A program made the translations under genes and the position numbers. Shown piece after piece: positions 28,511-37,132 of a stretch of DNA of 64,000 nucleotides (position 1 is its first letter; each line of letters begins with the position of its first letter). Below the pieces are notes generated by a model that made no database searches, was not told the DNA's origin, and saw nothing but the letters and a program-made list of their open reading frames with translations. The stretch is from Bifidobacterium tissieri (lineage in GTDB: Bacteria; Actinomycetota; Actinomycetes; Actinomycetales; Bifidobacteriaceae), in the NCBI RefSeq assembly GCF_002259645.1, contig NZ_MWWV01000005.1, positions 1 to 64,000 on the forward strand, written 5' to 3'.

Positions 28511-29005
28511 ATGGCTGATTTCAACTTCAACGGTCTGGGTGAAGGCCTGCGCACCATCTTCCTCGCGGGTGTGGGCGCGGTGGCGACCAGTGCCGAAAAG
28601 AGCCAGCAGATCATCGACGAGCTTGTGAAGAAGGGCGAGCTGACCGTCGATCAGGGCAAGGTGCTGAATTCCGAGCTGACGCGCAAGGCGCAGGGTGCCG
28701 CCAAGGGCGCGTTCGCCGGTGCCACCGACGCCGCTGCCAAGGCCCGCGATGCCGTGGACGACGTGAAGGACGCCGCGCTCAAGGCCCGCCTGTCCGTGAT
28801 GAGCGACGAGGAGCGTGCCGAATACGTTGCGCGTGTGGCCAAGATCGCCGAGACCGTGAACGCCGAGAAGGCGGCCGCCGCCGAGGCCAAGGAAGCTGAG
28901 GCCGACGAGTCCGACACTGCTGATGCCGCCGACGTTCCTGCCGACGCCGATTCTCCGGCCGATCAACCCGCCGCTGATGCCGCCGCCGACCCCAAGGCCG
29001 AGTAA
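28511..29005 (+). CDS. Phasin-like / PHA granule-associated-type small protein
   Basis: A 164-aa soluble protein. The N-terminal part (LGEGLRTIFLAGVGAVATSAEKSQQIIDELVKKGELT, described in pieces) fits the polyhydroxyalkanoate granule-associated/phasin-type helical family. A long Ala/Lys/Glu helix then leads to an Asp/Ala/Pro-rich disordered tail from about residue 125. Bifidobacteria are not known to make PHA granules, so a stress, scaffold or envelope role is more likely; this is inference. The start has AAGGAG 8 bases upstream. It appears to be a single-gene unit. Confidence 0.65.
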   Translation: MADFNFNGLGEGLRTIFLAGVGAVATSAEKSQQIIDELVKKGELTVDQGKVLNSELTRKAQGAAKGAFAGATDAAAKARDAVDDVKDAALKARLSVMSDEERAEYVARVAKIAETVNAEKAAAAEAKEAEADESDTADAADVPADADSPADQPAADAAADPKAE

Positions 29006-29068
29006 CGACAAGTCCGCAGGTCACCAGTATCCGGCAATACGTCCGACTGCATGACCACCACGAATACG

Positions 29069-29109
29069 GCTGGACCTCGGCATCGTCAGTACCGTTCGAG
29101 GCCCAGCCG
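29069..29109 (+). terminator. Candidate terminator after the phasin-like gene
   Basis: GGCTGG-AC-CTCG pairs with CGAG-GC-CCAGCC around a 17-base loop, giving a mismatched 12-position stem without a clear T-run. It lies 64 bases after the stop. The rest of the spacer to 29404 contains a 14-base direct duplication (CGAATACCGAATGT, from 29267) and no gene. Confidence 0.4.
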
Positions 29110-29404
29110 ATCGTCATAACTGTGCGAGCGCAACAGTCGGGACACGTACGATCGAGACCGTACGACTGCGACCGCAGCAACGGGACATCGTGATCGGATA
29201 TGGTTGATCGTGACGTCTGCGATACGATCCCGCGAACCGTTCCTCACAATCGAATCCCCTCGTCACGAATACCGAATGTCGAATACCGAATGTCGAACCA
29301 GCACGAATGCCATCACGAATCGTGCCACGACTACGACACGAATACGATCGCGAACATACGTGAATATAACCGCAAACATAACCGCGCACTATCATTGGTG
29401 AACT

Positions 29405-31486
29405 ATGGCACAGGCACACAAGGCGCAGTCCCAGCATCGGAAGAAGCACAATCAGTACCGTCGACGTCGGTCGCGTATCTCTTCCGTCGACCAGCCTGAT
29501 ACGTCGGCAGCCGCTACCAGCACGACCGCCGGTACGACCGAGGACGCGACTGACTCCATCGTCGGTGAAGCCACCGCCACTCCGGCATCTACGGCAACCG
29601 CCGCCAAGCCCAGCTCCGCCACTTCGGCAGCCGATACCTCGTCTACTGCGTCCGCTGCGTCCGCTGCATCCGACACGCCCGTCACCCCTGCCACCCCTGT
29701 CACCGACGCACCCAACGATCCGCTGCTCACCGACGAACAGGTGCTCGACGCGATCTCCGGCACCCCGGTCACCGAGGAGGAGGACAGCCTCACCGATCAC
29801 GCCGGCACCCGCGCTCGCGCCAGCGCAACCGAACGCACGATCGGCCTGTTCGGCAGCAACGAGCCCACGTTCGCCCAGCAGTACCATCTCACGCGCAAGG
29901 GGCGCATCCGTCGAATCCGCGAGATCTTTGGCATCGCCCGTCAATTCGATATTTTCCACGGGCTCACACCGGTCAAGATGCGTCTCATGTTCGAGGCGCT
30001 CGGCCCCACATTCGTCAAGGTCGGTCAGAACCTGTCGATGCGAAGCGAGATCCTGCCGCAGGAATTCTGCGACGAACTCGCCAAACTGCGCGCCGACGCC
30101 GACCCCATGCCCTACGAGATCGTGCTCGACACGCTGTCGCACGAATACGGCCAGCCGGTCGACCAGATCTTCGAATCCATCGACCGCACGCCGCTCGGAT
30201 CGGCGTCGCTCGCCCAGGTGCATCGCGCCAGACTCGTCACCGGCGAGGATGTGGCCGTCAAGGTGCAGCGTCCGGGCGTGCGCGAGACCATGGCGCAGGA
30301 CATCGACATCATGCGTTCGGTGTCGAAATACATGACGAAATTCGTCAAATCCGCGCAGATCGTCGATCTCAACGGCGTGATCGAGGAGTTGTGGGACAGT
30401 TTCCAGTCTGAGACGAACTTCCTTATCGAGGCGCGCAATCTCGTTGATTTCCGCGAGTTCGCCAAGGACTACAAGTACATGGACTGCCCCAAGCCGTACA
30501 TTCACCTATGCACCGAGCACGTGGTGGTGATGGACTACGTGGAGGGCATTTCCGTCTCGCATCCGGACCGTCTGATCGAGGCCGGTTACTCGCTGGAGGA
30601 GATCGGCAACAAACTCGTCGACAACTACGCGGCGCAGGTGCTCGACGAAGGCTTCTTCCACGCCGACCCGCATCCGGGCAACATCATCATCCATGACGGG
30701 CAGATCGTGATGATCGACCTTGGCATGACCGGCCGTCTGTCCGCACGCACGCGGTCGATCCTGCAGGACATCATCTTCGCCGTGGGCAAGCAGGATTCGC
30801 CGGCGCTGGCCGAGGCGTTCCTGCGCTTCGCCGGCCCCACCGACACCGCGGAGGTGAACTATCCCGGACTGCTGTCCGACCTCGACGCGATCGTGCAGGA
30901 CTTCGGCACGGTCAGTCTGCAGGATCTTGACATCGGCGCGTTCGTGAATGCGCTGATCCAGCTGTCCCGCAAGCATCACGTCGAACTGCCGGGCATCGTG
31001 ACCACGGTGGCGCGCGGACTCGTCACACTGGAGGGCGTGCTCGACGAATTCCTGCCCGACACCGATATGATCGCGATCATCACCGCGCATATCGCGAATA
31101 CGAGGGGCCTGCGTTCCGCCGCCAAGGAGGAGGCGAAGACGATCGGCATCGAGGGGCAGAAGGCGCTGCATGGCGCGTTGGGTGCGCTGTCCGAGTCACG
31201 TACGGCGATGCGCATGCTCACGCGTGGGCAGATCAAGGCGAACGTGGAGATGGTCGGTTCGGAGGAGCCGATTCGCCAGATGAGCTATATGGTGGACCGC
31301 CTGACCATGGCGTTGATCGTGGTCGGCCTGTTCATCGGCTCGTCGATCGTGTACTACGCGGGTATGAAACCGGTGGTGTTCGGCATCCCCGTCATCGGGT
31401 TCATGGGATACGTGGTGGCGTTCATGCTGTCGTTGTGGATCGTGATCGACATTTTCCGCAAGAACCGGCCGAAACGACGGATGTAA
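29405..31486 (+). CDS. AarF/ABC1/UbiB-family atypical kinase
   Basis: A 693-aa protein. A basic N-terminus and an Ala/Ser/Thr-rich low-complexity stretch run to about residue 130. The UbiB-type protein-kinase-like domain has the invariant KxGQ motif in FVKVGQNLSMRSE (about 203), the Ala-rich loop PLGSASLAQVHRA, VAVKVQRPG, the catalytic HADPHPGNI (about 420) and the metal-binding DLGMTG. Two C-terminal membrane helices lie at about 635-655 and 660-685. UbiB proteins support quinone or lipid metabolism elsewhere. As bifidobacteria do not make respiratory quinones, a lipid-handling role seems likelier; this is inference. No strong RBS precedes the ATG. Confidence 0.9.
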   Translation: MAQAHKAQSQHRKKHNQYRRRRSRISSVDQPDTSAAATSTTAGTTEDATDSIVGEATATPASTATAAKPSSATSAADTSSTASAASAASDTPVTPATPVTDAPNDPLLTDEQVLDAISGTPVTEEEDSLTDHAGTRARASATERTIGLFGSNEPTFAQQYHLTRKGRIRRIREIFGIARQFDIFHGLTPVKMRLMFEALGPTFVKVGQNLSMRSEILPQEFCDELAKLRADADPMPYEIVLDTLSHEYGQPVDQIFESIDRTPLGSASLAQVHRARLVTGEDVAVKVQRPGVRETMAQDIDIMRSVSKYMTKFVKSAQIVDLNGVIEELWDSFQSETNFLIEARNLVDFREFAKDYKYMDCPKPYIHLCTEHVVVMDYVEGISVSHPDRLIEAGYSLEEIGNKLVDNYAAQVLDEGFFHADPHPGNIIIHDGQIVMIDLGMTGRLSARTRSILQDIIFAVGKQDSPALAEAFLRFAGPTDTAEVNYPGLLSDLDAIVQDFGTVSLQDLDIGAFVNALIQLSRKHHVELPGIVTTVARGLVTLEGVLDEFLPDTDMIAIITAHIANTRGLRSAAKEEAKTIGIEGQKALHGALGALSESRTAMRMLTRGQIKANVEMVGSEEPIRQMSYMVDRLTMALIVVGLFIGSSIVYYAGMKPVVFGIPVIGFMGYVVAFMLSLWIVIDIFRKNRPKRRM

Positions 31487-31568
31487 GTGGATGTAGGCGG
31501 ATGCGGCCGGATTCGACGGTGCAGGCGTGGCTGGTGTGCGGACCACAGGCCTACGTAAAGTTGGAGGC

Positions 31569-32312
31569 ATGGCGAATACGACTGCACCGAAGACGACCGC
31601 GAACGCAACCGACGCGAACACGAAGCTGCCGCGTGCCGCGTTCTGGGATATGGACGGCACCCTCATCAATTCCGAACCGATCTGGCATGAGGCCGAACTC
31701 TGGTTCGCCCGGCAGTACGGCGGCGACTGGAGTGAGGAGATGGGCTGGAAGGTCACCGGCACGCCCGTGCCCCAGGTGGCGCAGATGATGATCGATCGTG
31801 GTACGAAGCTCGGCGTGGAGGAACTCACCGCCGGTATCATCGACTTCGTGGCCAAACGCGAGATGGAGCAGATGCCGTGGATGCCGGGCGTGCTTGACGT
31901 GCTTGTGGCGACGCGCGACGCCGGCATTCCCAACGTATTGGTCACCGCCTCGCCGCGTGCGATGGCCGAGTCGGCCGTGGCGCAGGCTCCGGAAGGCGTG
32001 TTCGCGGCGTACGTGTGCCACGACGATGTGACGGAGAAGAAGCCTCACCCCGCTCCGTTCCTTGCGGCGGCGGCCAAGCTTGGCATCAAGGGCGATGAGA
32101 TCCGCGAGTGCATCGCGTTGGAAGATTCCGCAGTGGGCCTGGAGTCGGCGGCTCGTTCCGGTGCCACCACGATCGCGTTGACCGGGTACATTCGTTCCGA
32201 CAATCCGCCGTCGAAGAACGGCCCGCAGTTCGCGTGCATCGAAACGTGGGACGGCGTGACCCCGCAGATGTTCCACGATCTGGTCGAGTTGCGCCTCAAG
32301 TCCGGCAGGTAA
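31569..32312 (+). CDS. HAD-superfamily phosphatase (beta-phosphoglucomutase-like)
   Basis: A 247-aa HAD hydrolase. Motif I is FWDMDGTLIN with the nucleophile Asp27 and general acid Asp29. Motif II is the Ser/Thr in VLVTASPRAM, motif III the Lys in EKKPHPAPF, and motif IV ALEDSAVGLESA. The helical cap between motif I and II places it with phosphoglycolate phosphatase/beta-phosphoglucomutase-type enzymes. The substrate cannot be assigned. The start has GGAGG 4 bases upstream; an earlier frame opening lacks one. Convergent with the alpha-glucosidase gene. Confidence 0.9.
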   Translation: MANTTAPKTTANATDANTKLPRAAFWDMDGTLINSEPIWHEAELWFARQYGGDWSEEMGWKVTGTPVPQVAQMMIDRGTKLGVEELTAGIIDFVAKREMEQMPWMPGVLDVLVATRDAGIPNVLVTASPRAMAESAVAQAPEGVFAAYVCHDDVTEKKPHPAPFLAAAAKLGIKGDEIRECIALEDSAVGLESAARSGATTIALTGYIRSDNPPSKNGPQFACIETWDGVTPQMFHDLVELRLKSGR

Positions 32313-32334
32313 CGTCAACGCTGCCCGTGTCCCC

Positions 32335-32529
32335 GTTACGTGGGCCGTGTCTTGTTACGTGGGCCGTTATCTGGGCCGTCGGCGGCCCACGTAACGCAGT
32401 CATATATCGTTGCAATTTCAACGTTTTTTGACCTTGTTACGTGGGCCGTTGACGGCCCGCGTAACGTAGCGCCGCGGCCCGCGTAACGGCCCACGTAATG
32501 CATACGGTCACGTTTGTGTAACGTGGGGC
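32335..32529. repeat. Type A intergenic element 4
   Basis: Left arm: CGTTACGTGGGCCGT, GTTACGTGGGCCGT, a degenerate TATCTGGGCCGT and an inverted CGGCCCACGTAACG. Core CGTTGCAATTTCAACG is at 32408-32423. Right arm: GTTACGTGGGCCGT plus three inverted CGGCCC(A/G)CGTAA units. An outlying GTAACGTGGGGCG follows at 32518. It separates the convergent HAD and GH31 genes. Confidence 0.75.
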
Positions 32530-32566
32530 GAATGCGGGGCGGCTGCACAAGAAGGGGGCAAGGGCG

Positions 32567-35161
32567 TCAGTCGCGCGTGAGCACCTCGGTCAGCGCCTGG
32601 ATTACGCTCTGCGGCATGTGCGATTCGCCGAATCGACGGTCGTCGGCGCCGCGCATGTCCTCGAGCGTGGCGAGGCCGGGCAGTGCCGCTACACCGAGAT
32701 CGTCGATCAGCGTCTTGGCCTTCTCCTTGGTCAGGTAACGCATCTGGGCATCCCGCAGCACGGCGAACACGTCATCGGCCGTCGGATTGTCGGCGATCGT
32801 CAGACCGTCGGTCAGGGTGATCGTGATCGATTCCGCCGTCGACGTGGACGGGACGGACACGGTCAGGCTCAACGTCTGCGGATCGTATTCGGTACGGGCC
32901 TCAACGGCTGCCGATCCGTCGACCGACACCGCCACCGCGGAATCCTTCACGCCGCGGAACACCACGGTCCATGCGCGCTCGCCGGGCACCACGTCCGCGG
33001 CGCCGTCGACCGCGTCGATCGTGAACGTGGACGTCTGCCCGGCACCGCTGCCGTTGTGCAACGTGAACCGTGTGGTCGCCTTGCGCACCGCGCTCGCCGC
33101 AGCGCCGTCGTCCTCCACGAGAGTGAACTCGCCGTCCGTGCCGGGGAAGACGAGCACACGCAGCGCCGCGGGATTGGCGACATCGTTCAGTGGGGTCACG
33201 TCGGCGTTATCGCCGTTCTCCGGCACCTCCTGCAACGGTACGATCGCGCCGGCCTTGGCGAACACAGGCATGCCGTCGAGACCGCGCCACGCTTCGAGAC
33301 GACGTCCGTTCGCCGGACGGGACACGTAATGGCGACCGGTGAAGAAGTCGAACCACGTGCCCTGCGGCAGCCATACGTCGGCCTTGGCCATCTGCACATC
33401 GCGGTCGGCGGGGGAGACGATCGGCGCAACCAGCAGTTCGGTGCCGAACGTGAACTCGTCGACCAGCTTGTAGGCGTCGTTGATCTCCGGGTAATCCCAG
33501 TACAGCGGCTGTACGATCGGTTCGCCCTCCTCGGCCGCGCGCCAGTTCATCGTGTACAGGTACGGGATCAATGCGTGACGCAGCCGCAGCGTGGCGGTCA
33601 TGGCGTTGCGCACTTCGGTGTGGAAGTTCCACGGTTCCTTGCCGTTGAACGGCGAGTCGGTGGAGTGCAGGCGGTTGATCGGGCTGAACGTGCCGAGCTG
33701 GTACCAGCGTGCCTCAAGCTCCTCGTCACGGTAGCCGAACATGTGGCCGCCGATGTCGTGGCTCCACCAGCCGTAGCCGATGTTGCTGGCCGTGGCGGTG
33801 AACTCGGGCTGGAACTGCAGCGATTCCCAGGTCACGATCGTGTCGCCGGAGAAGCCGATCGGGTAGCGGTGCGAGCCGGGGCCGGCGTAGCGCGAAAACG
33901 TGAGCGGACGCGGGTCGGCCTTCTGTGCTGGATCGGCGTCCTCGCCCTCGCGTACGGCGTCGGTGCGTGCGGAGTCAAGATAGTGCAGGTGGTTGAGCAT
34001 CCACAGTGGGTCGAGTCCGCGCTGGCGGGTCACGCCGCCCTGCTGCCAGTCGATCCACCAGAAGTCGACGCCCTCGTCCTCCATCGGGTGGTGCAGCCTG
34101 TCGAAGTACGCATTCATGAACGTCGGGTCGGTCAGGTTGAACTGCACGGCCTCGCCGGTCTTCGGATCGATGCCCACCGCTTCGGCAACCTCGGGGTACA
34201 GCTCCTCGAACGCGCGCACGCCGTCACGTGGATGCACGTTCAGCGTGGTCTTCATGCCGTGATCGTGCAGCCAGTGCAGGAAGCGCTGAGGGTCGGGGAA
34301 GAAATCCTTGTTCCACGTGTAGCCGGTCCATCCGGAACCGTACTTCGGGTCGACGGCGTCCACGAGATGCCAGTCCATGTCGATCACGGCGGTGGTGAAC
34401 GGGATGCCTTCCTTCTCGAATCGCGTGACGAGCTCCTGATATTCGGTCTCGGTGTAGCGGTGGTAGCGGCTCCACCAGTTGCCCAGCACGTAGCGCGGCA
34501 GCAGCGGCGTGGGGCCGGTGAGCTTGTAGAAGTCGTGCACGGCTTCGCGGTAGCGGTGGCCGTAGCCGAACAGGTAGAAGTCCTCGGTGGGTTCCGGCTT
34601 GGGCGTGACCCAGGTGCCAAACGGGTTGTCGTGACCGTTGACCGTGTCGGTTTCGATGATGATGTTGGACTGCGAATCGTCGATCACCGCCCAGCCGTCG
34701 GTGTTGATCACGCCGGGACCCACTGGCGTGCGGCCGTCGACCGTGTCGAGCGTGCGGGCTGTGCCGCCGAGATTGCGCGTCTGCTCGTCGCCGTAATGCC
34801 AGGTGTTGTCGGTGGATTTCACGCCCTTGACCGTGACGTACAGGCCTTCCTTGGTGAACGGCTGCTGGTTGTAGGAGATGTGCAGGTGCGGGGTGTCGAT
34901 CTCCAGCCATCCGTCGCGCTCGATCGCCGTGAACTGCGGCAGGGCGTCGCCGTACGCGGACTGGAAGTCGCGTACGAACGCGGTCTGGGTGGGGACGTCG
35001 ATGAACTTGCCGGAATCGGACCATTCAAAACGGATCAGTGATTCGGTGATGATGCCGATGCGCCAGCGCTTGCCGTCGGCCTCGCCGCCGAGCGTGACGG
35101 ACGGGCTCATGCCGGGCACTGTGCCGAGTGTATCGAACGAGAAAAGGGATTTGTCGACCAT
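32567..35161 (-). CDS. Glycoside hydrolase family 31 alpha-glucosidase
   Basis: An 864-aa cytoplasmic enzyme that should hydrolyse alpha-glucosidic (or alpha-xylosidic) linkages from non-reducing ends. The GH31 catalytic barrel contains TAVIDMDWHLVD, NVHPRDG, the nucleophile Asp in DFWWIDWQQGG (about residue 371) and the acid/base Asp in GFSGDTIVTWESL (about 439). N- and C-terminal beta domains flank it, and a final helical segment (DDVFAVLRDAQMRYLTKEKAK) is extra. There is no signal peptide, so substrates must be imported oligosaccharides. The ATG at 35161 follows AAAGGAG; the frame opens 13 codons earlier. It is divergent from a LacI-type regulator, with LacI-type palindromes in the shared spacer. 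Confidence 0.93.
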   Translation of the reverse strand: MVDKSLFSFDTLGTVPGMSPSVTLGGEADGKRWRIGIITESLIRFEWSDSGKFIDVPTQTAFVRDFQSAYGDALPQFTAIERDGWLEIDTPHLHISYNQQPFTKEGLYVTVKGVKSTDNTWHYGDEQTRNLGGTARTLDTVDGRTPVGPGVINTDGWAVIDDSQSNIIIETDTVNGHDNPFGTWVTPKPEPTEDFYLFGYGHRYREAVHDFYKLTGPTPLLPRYVLGNWWSRYHRYTETEYQELVTRFEKEGIPFTTAVIDMDWHLVDAVDPKYGSGWTGYTWNKDFFPDPQRFLHWLHDHGMKTTLNVHPRDGVRAFEELYPEVAEAVGIDPKTGEAVQFNLTDPTFMNAYFDRLHHPMEDEGVDFWWIDWQQGGVTRQRGLDPLWMLNHLHYLDSARTDAVREGEDADPAQKADPRPLTFSRYAGPGSHRYPIGFSGDTIVTWESLQFQPEFTATASNIGYGWWSHDIGGHMFGYRDEELEARWYQLGTFSPINRLHSTDSPFNGKEPWNFHTEVRNAMTATLRLRHALIPYLYTMNWRAAEEGEPIVQPLYWDYPEINDAYKLVDEFTFGTELLVAPIVSPADRDVQMAKADVWLPQGTWFDFFTGRHYVSRPANGRRLEAWRGLDGMPVFAKAGAIVPLQEVPENGDNADVTPLNDVANPAALRVLVFPGTDGEFTLVEDDGAAASAVRKATTRFTLHNGSGAGQTSTFTIDAVDGAADVVPGERAWTVVFRGVKDSAVAVSVDGSAAVEARTEYDPQTLSLTVSVPSTSTAESITITLTDGLTIADNPTADDVFAVLRDAQMRYLTKEKAKTLIDDLGVAALPGLATLEDMRGADDRRFGESHMPQSVIQALTEVLTRD

Positions 35162-35231
35162 ATGAAACTCCTTTGTTGCATGTGTGATGCATGTCAGCAA
35201 CTGATTGACGAATGCATTGCGTTATTATGCT

Positions 35232-35243
35232 AGCGCTTGCGCA
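35232..35243. promoter_or_regulatory. LacI-type operator near the GH31 promoter
   Basis: AGCGCTTGCGCA, the same CTTGCGCA heart as the sites at 35392-35414. It lies directly upstream of CATAAT (minus strand, 35229-35224), a candidate -10 of the alpha-glucosidase gene. Repression by the adjacent LacI protein is the natural inference. Confidence 0.6.
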
Positions 35244-35391
35244 TATGATATGCAAGATATTTGACGTGTTGTCATGATTACGTGTGCAAACGTTAATATT
35301 TGTGACATCGTATATGACGTCAGACGTTGTGCGGGAACGCGGACGGTGGCTTGCGTGTCAGGTTGATATGCTGCCGTGCTTTGTCGTCAAC

Positions 35392-35414
35392 TTGCGCAAA
35401 TCGCTTGCGCAAGC
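35392..35414. promoter_or_regulatory. Double LacI-type palindrome in front of the LacI gene
   Basis: TTGCGCAA (35392-35399) and the perfect 12-bp palindrome GCTTGCGCAAGC (35403-35414) lie 11 bases apart from start to start, about 110 bases before the regulator start. They probably mediate autoregulation and, with 35232-35243, possible looping over the shared spacer. Confidence 0.65.
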
Positions 35415-35522
35415 CTATGCTTGGTGACGGTCCGCTCACATATTTCGAGCGGTACAAGCGTTTGAATTTCGGATAAGCGGTCATGTGGCACGCGATTGCA
35501 GTGGAAGCAAAGGAGTGGGGGC

Positions 35523-36551
35523 GTGGCAAGTCTCAAGGAAGTGGCGGAACAGGCCGGAGTCTCCGAATCCACGGTTTCGCGTGCGTTGCGTGGCACCGGT
35601 CGTGTGAGCGCCAAGACGCGTGCCCACGTGCAGGAGGTCGCCAACCGCTTGCATTTCACGCTGTCGCGCAGCGCGTCGTCGCTCGCCAGCGGCAAGACCA
35701 TGCGCGTGACCATGGTGTTCACCGATACGCTCAACACATGGTTCAACGCCGCTGCACTCGAAGGTGCCTACGAGGTGCTCAGCGAAGCCGGCTACGATCT
35801 GGTGCCGATGATCGTGCGTACGCAGGCCAACATGCAGCGCTTCTTCGAACGACTGCCCGGCAATCGTAATCTTGACGGCATGATCGTCGTGTCTATCATG
35901 CTCGACAACACGCAGGTGGGCATCCTCGAGGATCTCACCATTCCGTCCGTCGGTCTCGACGCACGTGCGATCGGCGGATACAGCGCCACCGTGCGTGTGG
36001 ACGACGCCGACTCCATGCATCAGGCCGTGCAACTGTTGCATTCGCTTGGCCACGAACGCATCGGATTCGTGGAGATGCCCGACAATCCCGACTTCCTGTT
36101 CAGTGCCAAACTGCGTTCCGGTGCCTTTATGGACGCGGCGCGGCAGATGGGATATGACGAGAACGATCTTGCATTGTTCGAAGGCCGTGATTCCAGTAAG
36201 TTCCGGAGTTTCCAGGACGCCGTTTCGGAGACCGCGAACCGTATCATTTCACGACCGAACCGGCCGACGGCCATCTGCGTGGAGACCGATGACTTCGCGA
36301 TCGCGCTGATCTACGCCATGCGTCGTGTGGGCATCCGCGTGCCCGAGGATCTGGCGATCATCGGCTTCGACGACAACGATCGTTCCTCCATGGCCGAACT
36401 GACCACGCTGCATCAGGATCCGGTGATGATGGGCCGTATGGCGGCGGAAAAGGTCGTCGCGCTCATGCACGGCGAGACCTTGCACGAGCCCCACAGCATG
36501 CTGCGTACCTCCCTGATCATGCGCGCCACCACTCGCCGTCTCGGCCAGTGA
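35523..36551 (+). CDS. LacI-family transcriptional regulator
   Basis: A 342-aa sugar-responsive repressor. The N-terminal LacI HTH reads SLKEVAEQAGVSESTVSRAL (residues 3-22) followed by hinge-helix RSASSLASGKTM. The periplasmic-binding-protein-like effector domain ends with VPEDLAIIGFDDNDRSSMAELTTLHQDP, typical of the family. The GTG at 35523 has AAAGGAG 8 bases upstream and starts directly at the HTH. Divergence from the GH31 gene and the shared operators suggest that it controls alpha-glucoside use. Confidence 0.93.
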   Translation: MASLKEVAEQAGVSESTVSRALRGTGRVSAKTRAHVQEVANRLHFTLSRSASSLASGKTMRVTMVFTDTLNTWFNAAALEGAYEVLSEAGYDLVPMIVRTQANMQRFFERLPGNRNLDGMIVVSIMLDNTQVGILEDLTIPSVGLDARAIGGYSATVRVDDADSMHQAVQLLHSLGHERIGFVEMPDNPDFLFSAKLRSGAFMDAARQMGYDENDLALFEGRDSSKFRSFQDAVSETANRIISRPNRPTAICVETDDFAIALIYAMRRVGIRVPEDLAIIGFDDNDRSSMAELTTLHQDPVMMGRMAAEKVVALMHGETLHEPHSMLRTSLIMRATTRRLGQ

Positions 36552-36613
36552 GCGTTCGCGCGTCCGCTCCGGGTTCTGGTCTGGCATCCATTGACTTATA
36601 GGCCGAACACGAT

Positions 36614-36726
36614 CGTTGGAATTCCAACGCGCATACTTTGCATATCCGCTTCGGGGACTTCAGAACATGGAGATTGATGTCCGCAAGGGGGCCGAATCAC
36701 TGCAGAACTTGGAGATAGGTGTTCGA
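36614..36726. repeat. Type C intergenic element 3 (core + right arm)
   Basis: The core CGTTGGAATTCCAACG (36614-36629) is the only perfect 16-bp palindrome of the family. To its right are two units, TTCAGAACATGGAGATTGATG (from 36659, 20 of 21 bases shown by pattern) and TGCAGAACTTGGAGATAGG. No left arm is visible after the LacI stop. Confidence 0.65.
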
Positions 36727-36765
36727 CATAACGTAAATGCGACGGAACGGGTGCGCGGAAAATGA

Positions 36766-36800
36766 AAAAGGCCGTCCGAGGTGGAATTCGGACGGCCTTC
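36766..36800 (-). terminator. Terminator of the tRNA-Ala transcript
   Basis: On the minus strand AAGGCCGTCCGAA and TTCGGACGGCCTT-type arms form a near-perfect stem around CCACC, followed by TTTTTCATTTT. It begins two bases after the tRNA 3' end. Confidence 0.85.
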
Positions 36801-36801
36801 G

Positions 36802-36874
36802 TGGAGCTAGGGGGAGTCGAACCCCCGACCTCTTCGATGCGAACGAAGCGCTCTACCAACTGAGCTATAGCCCC
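36802..36874 (-). tRNA. tRNA-Ala (anticodon CGC)
   Basis: A complete 73-nt cloverleaf: acceptor GGGGCTA/TAGCTCC, D-stem GCTC/GAGC, anticodon stem CTTCG/CGAAG with loop TTCGCAT (anticodon CGC, codon GCG), and T-stem GGGGG/CCCCC with TTCGACT loop. Acceptor pair 3:70 is G:U, the alanine identity element. The discriminator is A and CCA is not encoded. A terminator follows directly. Confidence 0.97.
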
Positions 36875-37032
36875 AAAGGTTGCGTCGCCATATCTGGCAA
36901 CTCGCCCTAATATAGTACGACGCGCGGAAATGCGCAATTCATTATCGTGTCACGTTCACAAACCGTTCGCATAGTGGATGCGCGCTGACGGGGCCGGCAA
37001 CGCAATGCCGTAACGCAATGCCGTAACGCAAA

Positions 37033-37070
37033 GGACCGGTCCGGGGAAACTCGATTTCCCGGACCGGTCC
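37033..37070 (-). terminator. Terminator of the DedA-family gene
   Basis: GGACCGGTCCGGGGAAA pairs with TTTCCCGGACCGGTCC (one bulge) over a 5-base loop. On the minus strand it is followed by TTTGCGTTACGG. It lies 63 bases beyond the gene stop. Confidence 0.8.
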
Positions 37071-37132
37071 CAATGATTCGATCCGCGCGCGCTACGCGAA
37101 AACTCAACGCAATCGTACGGATCAGCCGTATA

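Noticed and set aside
28511-29005. Calling the phasin-like protein a PHA granule protein
   Set aside because: Only the general helical pattern is shared, no PHA synthase is near, and bifidobacteria are not known for PHA; kept as phasin-like only.
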